64,000 nucleotides of DNA from Gigantopelta aegis (lineage: Eukaryota > Mollusca > Gastropoda > Neomphalida > Peltospiridae): NCBI RefSeq assembly GCF_016097555.1, contig NC_054708.1, positions 25,486,987 through 25,550,986 on the forward strand. Reading direction: 5' to 3'. Below, in pieces: positions 58,008 to 64,000 of this stretch. A model generated the notes under the pieces. That model was not told the origin of the DNA. It ran no database searches and was given only the letters and a program-made list of their open reading frames with translations. How positions within the stretch are numbered: position 1 is the first letter of the stretch; each line of letters begins with the position of its first letter. A program made the translations under genes and the position numbers.

Positions 58008-58270
58008 GGGCTAAACACATTTTATTTACGGATATATGGTTAAGGACCACACAAATATTGTGAGGATACCCGCTGTCGCCATTTCATGAGCTACTCTTCG
58101 ATTAGCAGCAAGGGATCTTGTATATGCACCATCCCACAGACAGAATAGTACATACCACGGTACACCAGTTGTGAAGCACTAGCTGGAACGAGAAATAGTC
58201 CAATGGGCCCACCGACTGGAATCGATCCTAGATCAGACGAGCGCTGTACCACTGAGCTACGTCCCGCTCA
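58008..58270 (-). mobile_element. SINE A
   Basis: ACACATTTTATTTACGGATA tail, AGCAAGGGATCTTGTATATG body, head CCACTGAGCTACGTCCCGC. Confidence 0.9.
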
Positions 58271-58354
58271 CGTATGAATAAAGTTGTAATAAAGTGAAAC
58301 AAGAGTCTGTGACGTCAAACGGGCAAACATAACCTCTAAAACAGACAGGCTCAG

Positions 58355-58622
58355 AACGTAGCCCAGTGGTAAGGCGCTCGCTCAATGCCTGGTCGGTGTG
58401 GGACCGATCCACGTTGGTGGGCTCATTGGGCTATTTCTCGTTACAGCCGTAGTATGTACTAATCTGTCTGTGGGATGGTGGATATCAAAAATACCTTGCT
58501 GCTAATCGAAAAGAGTAGCCCATGAAGTGACGACAGCGGATTTCTTCTATCAATATATGTGTGGTCTGACGCCATATAACCGTAACTAAAATGTGTTGTG
58601 TGCGTCGTTAAATAAAACTCTT
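58355..58622 (+). mobile_element. SINE A, full length
   Basis: It starts ACGTAGCCCAGTGGTAAGGC (A-box), then GGGACCGATCC (B-box), body and tail GTGCGTCGTTAAATAAAACT. It faces the adjacent copy at 58008-58270 head to head. Confidence 0.92.
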
Positions 58623-58689
58623 CTCCCCCCCCCCCCCCTTTCTTTCTAAAACAGACTAGAGCTCGTCTCTGTAACCGTTTACTTCTCTG

Positions 58690-58790
58690 AGGTACGTGCG
58701 TTTTTAGAATTATGGAAAATGCATTCTGCAGTATTAAAAACACCAGGATGACCAGAAACACTCGGGGGATACGGAAATTGATAATCTAAA
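58690..58790 (+). repeat. Dispersed repeat with GTACGTGCGTTTTT motif, copy 2
   Basis: Second copy of the repeat at 11060-11175, in the same orientation. Confidence 0.55.
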
Positions 58791-59454
58791 TAAAATGTAA
58801 GTAAAGTCTGATTTCAATTATCAAAAACGGATCTAAGTGAAAAATACGCTTAAAAACTAGTGTCTGTCGCTTTAAATGTACTTGGTTCCGCTATGGCATG
58901 ATAGGTCTTGTAAAAAAAACTTAGTTTCATGCATGAAATGACAATTTATTCACACGTAGTCGCTTGAACTTTATTTGTGGGTGTATTATCATCGAAATAT
59001 AAATTTTACCAGGTACTCCAAAGCCTGAAATTAAAAAAAGAAAAGAAAAAGAAATCAAGAGACGATAACATATGTAATCAGATAGGCAAGTATGTCAGTA
59101 CATTGTTATGAAACTCGGGACATTTGTATTGCACAGCAGGTATTGTGGAGGGCCACGAGGATACGTGTATGAGTCGACCATTTCTCACCACTTCTACCCT
59201 CAGCTTTACAAAAAATGCTCTATCCTCGAACCAAAGTAAAAATGTATTTAAATAACAATCGTGAACATTGACTAATATTTTCAATGATTAATGTCCTTGT
59301 TTAAAGGCTTGTGGATAGATCGACGTTAGTGGTTCATTAGCGGGGCAGTTGTAAGACGGGTATGTATTGGGTTCAAAAAGTAAGTGCGCATGCATACTCT
59401 AGCAGACGCTGTCCGTCTCCCCCCACCCCCACCCCCTCTTTCTGGGGCGTGACG
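58791..59454. other. Nothing recognised
   Basis: No coherent coding or repeat. The region around 59300-59390 resembles SINE B faintly (GTGGTTCATTAG, GTTGTAAGACGGGTATGTAT). Confidence 0.4.
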
Positions 59455-59672
59455 TAGCCAGTGCACTACGACTGGTACATCAAAGGCCGTGGTATGTGCT
59501 ATCCTGTCTATGGGATGGTGCATATAAAAGATCCCTTGCTGCTAATCGAAAAGAATAGCCCATGAAGTGGCGACAGCGGGCTTCCTCCCTCAATATCGGA
59601 TTGGTCCTTAACCATATAGCCGTAAATAAAATGTGTCGAGTGTGTGCGTCGTCAAATAAACCATTTCCTTCC
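59455..59672 (+). mobile_element. SINE A, 5' truncated
   Basis: CAGTGCACTACGACTGGTAC, AAAAGATCCCTTGCTGCTAA, TGTGCGTCGTCAAATAAACC and a (TTCC)n tail. Confidence 0.88.
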
Positions 59673-59690
59673 TTCCTTCCCCTCCCTTGC

Positions 59691-59700
<10 letters not shown>

Positions 59701-59762
<62 letters not shown>
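59701..59762 (+). repeat. (CT)n microsatellite
   Basis: About 30 CT repeats preceded by a C-run. The Arg/Glu ORFs on the other strand are artefacts. Confidence 0.95.
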
Positions 59763-59768
<6 letters not shown>

Positions 59769-60364
59769 CGCACATGTTCTCACGCTTAAATTCTATATTA
59801 CAAACGAACACTATTTCCAGTAATCTATGAAACTAGTCCAGACATGTTATTAATATATAATTCCGCTTTCTTGTTTTAAAATCATTCGTTTTACTTTGAC
59901 GCTCTTTTCTTTCTTTAATTGTTAAGGTTTTTGGGGGGGGTTTTTAGTTTTTAAAGACGGACAGGACGTTTTTGGCTTTTTCCTGCTATAAAATTTCGAA
60001 CCATAGTGATCATTGTAAATGGCCAACTACTTAGTATGTCGTGCAAACCTACTGTAAAATATGTGGTAGGAATATATGCACCTTTCATCACGCTAGCAGA
60101 CATAATATATATTGGTGGGGAGAGTGCGTTTGTGTGTTTATTTTATTAGTATGCATGTTGATATCAAATTACACATATCGCCATTAAGTCGGCCGTGTTG
60201 CTTGTTCTTCCACTGTGAGTGAGTTTACCTATGATTTATTCTTAATACAGTTACACGGTTTCACTCTTCGATCTTTTGTCGCCGCAGTTCCTATAGTGAA
60301 GTAATCTGCTGGGTTTGTCGTTGTTGGGTTTGTTATGATAGTTACAGCTGCAACTGTTTTAGAA

Positions 60365-60845
60365 CTACCTGTCCGCCCGCCTTCCCGTCCGTACATCCGT
60401 CCTTCCGTCCGTCCATCACAATCCACCCGACCATCCATCTACATGTCCATCCATAAAAATGTCATCTATCCATCCATCCATCCATCCATCCATCCATTCA
60501 TACATGCATACATAAACACATACATACATACAAAAACCTACCCACTCTTCCACCCATCCGTCGGTCCATTCATCCATCCAAAACACCACCCACCCATCCA
60601 TCCGTCCATCCATCTACCCAACCAACCATCCATCCATCCACCCACCCACCCACCCACCCACCCACCTATCTATCCAGCCAACCATCCATCCATTCATCCA
60701 TCTATCCAACCAACCAACCATCCATCCATCCATCCATCCATCCATCCATCCATCCACCCACCCATCCATCCATCTATCCAATCAACCATCCATCCATCAA
60801 TCCACCAATACACCCACCCACCCATTTATCCATCCATCCATCCGT
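60365..60845 (+). repeat. (CCAT)n-type simple repeat, ~480 bp
   Basis: Variants of CCAT/CCAC/CCGT tetramers with ACAT patches. The His/Pro/Ser-rich 219-codon frame across it is a by-product of the repeat. Confidence 0.95.
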
Positions 60846-60904
60846 ATGCACCTGGCCATAATATTGAGACATTTATAACGAAAGTGCGATGGAGTTCAGT
60901 GGCT

Positions 60905-61100
60905 TCAACGCGCATTCAAGGTGCGATGGTTCGAAGGATCGATCCCTGTGGTGGATCTATTGGCTTTATCACCGTGCTGCTAGTGATAATCTAGCTATGT
61001 AAACATCTGTATCAAATATCTTATTGCTAATTAGTAAGAGTGTCATATATAAACTAGTAACTAACATGTGTAACAGCAGCGGGTTTCTTCTCCCATTTTT
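60905..61100 (+). mobile_element. SINE A, old and degraded
   Basis: AAGGATCGATCCCTGTGGTGG, then diverged body with TTGCTAATTAGTAAGAGTG and GCGGGTTTCTTCTCCCA. Confidence 0.55.
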
Positions 61101-61465
61101 AGATCAAGTGTCGCATTTTAAATATATAATGGGGTATCGTATAACAGGAGCGTGTGTTCAGCTCAAGCAATTTTCTTTTCTTTGTTCAATATATTTTCCA
61201 AGGAAGCATGACTTGACCCCGCCCCTATCCCATCCAAACCTCGCCTGTCACTGTCTAAACCGTCCCCGTGCCTCTATAAATAGAGAATAATACACGAGTA
61301 GCCGTTAGATACCATATTTTAAAATTTATCTAACGCCCGTTAAATACATTTTTTTTAAAAACTCGCTGTGAGATAAATGGTGTCTAACGGCCACTCACGT
61401 CTTATTATCTATGTATAGCCTTCATGACAGTAATTTATACGTCATAATATTTACCATCTAACATG

Positions 61466-61681
61466 CTAGCTGTAATGCAAGACAGACACACAACAAACCA
61501 AGCTATACCCGATCAACCGTTTAGCTTTCGATTCAAAGGCCTTCATTCTGTCAACGTGTAATTGCTGTAAGCATAAATGCTTATACATTCCACTAAGTTT
61601 TCTTATCCACCCCAGTCGAAAAAAAGGAAAGTTTTCAAATCGGCGTTTGTACTTAAAATGTTTCAAACACGATCTAGCCAT
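61466..61681 (-). CDS. Possible isolated first exon, basic product, family unknown
   Basis: The minus-strand ORF of 71 codons begins MARSCLKHFKYKRRFENFPF and continues LGWIRKLSGMYKHLCLQQLH with MKAFESKAKRLIG. Composition is less biased than the surrounding random ORFs, and a GT donor-like GGGTATAG follows codons for RLIG. No domain is recognised and no partner exon was found upstream or downstream. It may equally be chance or a repeat relic. Confidence 0.2.
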   Translation of the reverse strand: MARSCLKHFKYKRRFENFPFFRLGWIRKLSGMYKHLCLQQLHVDRMKAFESKAKRLIGYSLVCCVSVLHYS

Positions 61682-61904
61682 GTGTGGTGATTCGTAGCTG
61701 CTAGATATGGAAATATGTGTGCTGTGTAGTTTCTATGGTAAAGTTACTGTAAGTACTATAGTTTATATTCATATTTGGCTTATACTATTCTAGTTACATA
61801 ATGTATACTGAGACAAATAATTGATGGAACACTTTGTATTGTAGATCAAACTTCAGTCACTATTAGCATCGTAATGCCTGTATAAAGTACAACGATACAA
61901 TGTT

Positions 61905-62058
61905 GAACGTAAGATCAGTAATGTGAGATTGAATGTCAGTGATATGAGATTGAATGTCAGTTATGTGAGATTGAATGTCAGTAATGTGAGATTGAATGTC
62001 AGTTATGTGACATTGAATGCCAGTAATATGAGATTGAATGTCAGTTATGTGAGGTTGC
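61905..62058 (+). repeat. ~21-bp minisatellite (GAGATTGAATGTCAGTNATGT)
   Basis: About seven copies. One further diverged unit lies at 62331-62351, on the far side of a SINE B, so the SINE inserted into the array. Confidence 0.9.
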
Positions 62059-62060
62059 AT

Positions 62061-62326
62061 CGGCCTTGATGGCGCCGTGGTTAAGCCATCGGACAATAGG
62101 CTGGTAGGTACAGGGTTCGAAGCCCGTAACCCTCACCCACCCAGAGCGAGTTTTAACGACTCAGTGGGTAGGTGTAAGGCCACTACACCCTCTTCTCTCT
62201 CACTAACTACTAACAATTAACAACTAACCCACTGTCCTGGATTGACAGCCCATATAGCTCAGGTGTGTGCCCAGGACATCGTGCTTGAATCTTAATTAGA
62301 TAAAAGCTCGGAAATAAGTTGAAAGG
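62061..62326 (+). mobile_element. SINE B, full length, inside the minisatellite
   Basis: Head CGGCCTTGATGGCGCCGTGG (A-box) and GGGTTCGAAGCCC (B-box), body AACGACTCAGTGGGTAGGTG, CCCACTGTCCTGGATTGACA. Confidence 0.92.
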
Positions 62327-62548
62327 GAATGTGAGATTGAACGACAGTAACAGAGTTAACTTCCAGGGTTTAGGTTGCAGTCACTCTTTTCTCATAGTGC
62401 GTGTGTCCTTCCTTATTTCTTTCCATCAATAAATGTATGAACTAGTTTTTTGTATGTGCAGTTGGTGGATATCCTGTTTTGAGAGTGTTTCACTAATAAT
62501 GTATTGTTTTTGTCTATTGCTAGGCTGATGTTTATTGTTGTTCCTGCG

Positions 62549-62554
<6 letters not shown>

Positions 62555-62606
<52 letters not shown>
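62555..62606 (+). repeat. (GT)n microsatellite
   Basis: About 26 GT repeats. A (TTAC)n run follows at 62680-62720 and another (GT)n at 62974-63004. Confidence 0.95.
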
Positions 62607-62607
<1 letters not shown>

Positions 62608-62974
62608 TTTTAAAACATTATTAAATATGTGGGTGCGCGGGGGTGAGGTGGGCGTGTTTTTTTGTATGTTCACTTTATTTACTTACCTACTTACTTACTT
62701 ACTTACTTACTTACTTATTAAATTACTTACTTATAAGACTGCAGCTGGGTGAGGCTAGTTGTAATAGATGATATATATTTAATATATTAAATATTTCAAA
62801 TAAGATATATGGTATACTGGCTTTGAATGATCCAATTATAATATTGTATACAAATCATACTGTGTGTTTCCTGAAGAGGACCGGGTATTTTGTGAGCGCG
62901 ATTCACTTATAAAAGCTTATTACATAATATGGTATCGGAGGGTTGTCGGTGCCCAGAGGTGGGGGAGGGTGTGT

Positions 62975-63006
<32 letters not shown>

Positions 63007-63258
63007 GGGGGGAGGGGGTAATTGGTTTTGAAGCTGGTCCAGTTATTGAGGAGACAGAGACACAATTATGAGCAACATGCAATAACAAAACCTTGTCTGT
63101 AGATATTGATATATTTATTAGTAGGTGCAGGTAGTATAGCTAGTAACAATTGGTTCTATGAACCACAATGACCCGGAATGTTACCTGTAATCAGATATAG
63201 CCTTGCAATGGTCTCTGGTGGTTTATCATACATGCTTGGCATGTTTTGGCAGTATTAA

Positions 63259-63259
<1 letters not shown>

Positions 63260-63328
<69 letters not shown>
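63260..63328 (+). repeat. (TA)n microsatellite
   Basis: About 34 AT repeats. Confidence 0.95.
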
Positions 63329-63331
<3 letters not shown>

Positions 63332-63422
63332 CATGAAACAAAAGAAAACATACGGAGTGAAATTAGCTCCAGTGTAATATAGCCATATTGTGTTTGTATG
63401 TGAGAACGTTTTGTTTCGTTTC

Positions 63423-63860
63423 ACGACACCACTAGAAGAAGGAAGGAAGAAGGAAATGTTTTATTTAACGACGCACTCAACACATTTTATTTTACGGTTA
63501 TATGGACGACACATAGGAAACCCACCAATTGAAAGAAGTGTGTTTTGTTTAACGACACCACTAGAGCACATTGATTTATTAATCATCGACTATTGCATGT
63601 CAAACATGATAATTTTGACAGTCATAGAGGGGAAACCCGCTACATTTTTCCATTATGGACATATGGTTAAGGACTATACAGATACTGAGAGGAAACCCGC
63701 TGTCGCCACTTCATGGACTACTCTTTTCGATTAGCTGCAATGGATCTTTTAAATGTACCATCCCACAGACAGGATAGCACATACCACAGCCTTTGATATA
63801 CGAGAAATAGCCCAATGGCCCATTGACGGGGATCGATCGTAGACCGACCGCGCATCTCGC
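63423..63860 (-). mobile_element. SINE A, composite of two tail variants
   Basis: AGGAAATGTTTTATTTAACG and, 90 bp later, GTTTAACGACACCACTAGAG precede one body and head. A second copy has landed in the first, or the two recombined. Confidence 0.8.
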
Positions 63861-63861
63861 C

Positions 63862-64000
63862 CCTCGACACCACTAGAGCACATTTATTAATCATCGGCTA
63901 TTTGTTTTGTTTTAACGACTCCACATTGACTAATTAATCATCGGCTATTGGATGTCAAACATCCCGCTACATTTTTCCTAATGCTGCAAGGGATCTTTTA
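63862..64000 (-). mobile_element. SINE A partial copies, cut by the window end
   Basis: Two further tail starts (GACACCACTAGAGCACA at 63866, GTTTTAACGACTCCACATTG at 63908) and the body to GGGATCTTTTA. Confidence 0.8.

Noticed and set aside
59480..59811. Arg/Glu-repeat ORFs on the minus strand
   Set aside because: Artefact of the (CT)n tract.
60335..60994. 219-codon Pro/His/Ser-rich ORF
   Set aside because: Produced by the CCAT simple repeat; no domain, and the ends run into a SINE.

Overview
This is a eukaryotic, animal nuclear window: AT-rich, intron-containing and dominated by transposable elements. Two tRNA-derived SINE families, many TIR-bearing miniature elements and the animal gene SURF1 point to a lophotrochozoan, most likely a mollusc. 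The mollusc call rests on my recollection that SINEs of this type are common in gastropod and bivalve sequence, so it is inference.

Host genes. Two spliced genes can be reconstructed with every exon phase agreeing. (1) SURF1, the cytochrome c oxidase assembly factor of the mitochondrial inner membrane, runs on the + strand from 39853 to 52724 in nine coding exons (285 aa). (2) A small gene on the - strand (35375 down to 33200, two coding exons, 160 aa) encodes an N-terminal membrane segment and a C-terminal C3HC4 RING finger, probably a membrane-anchored ubiquitin ligase. The two genes are divergent, with about 4.5 kb between their start codons. One further possible exon (61466-61681, -) is weak. 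No functional RNA gene, CRISPR array or operon is seen.

Layout. 1-6.1 kb: a GGCCTCAGA-ended miniature element, a ~190-bp tandem array and an inverted arm enclosing a 22-bp minisatellite. 7.4-8.5 kb: an element with 21-bp perfect TIRs. 8.56-14.79 kb: a decayed ~6.2-kb DNA transposon with long degenerate TIRs, a transposase-like gene, a PHD-finger ORF and recurrent GTGATTCCGTCAC motifs. One ~567-bp MITE lies inside it and a second inverted copy lies just outside. 15.6-17.9 kb: an element with arrays of the perfect palindrome CTCGTAATTACGAG around a broken hAT-type transposase fragment. 17.9-22.4 kb: a minus-strand non-LTR retrotransposon split by two insertions, a CAGGCCCGTA-ended element and an 888-bp element with 51-bp TIRs and a perfect 9-bp target duplication. 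22.5-32.8 kb: MITEs, SINEs, microsatellites and long unannotatable AT-rich sequence. 32.8-35.4 kb: a TTAA-type MITE followed by the RING gene. 36.7-39.8 kb: a SINE, a hAT-type element, a 582-bp hairpin element and a dispersed repeat just upstream of SURF1. 39.9-52.7 kb: SURF1, with repeat-rich introns. 52.7-64 kb: SINEs, a Tc1 element (56029-57519) whose DD34E transposase has one internal stop, and long simple-sequence tracts.

Most striking observation. The last intron of SURF1 is almost entirely a ~34-bp minisatellite (51377-52610, about 37 copies counting the real junction). Its unit is the exon 8/intron 8 boundary itself, so the true 5' splice site is followed by roughly 36 near-identical decoy donors.
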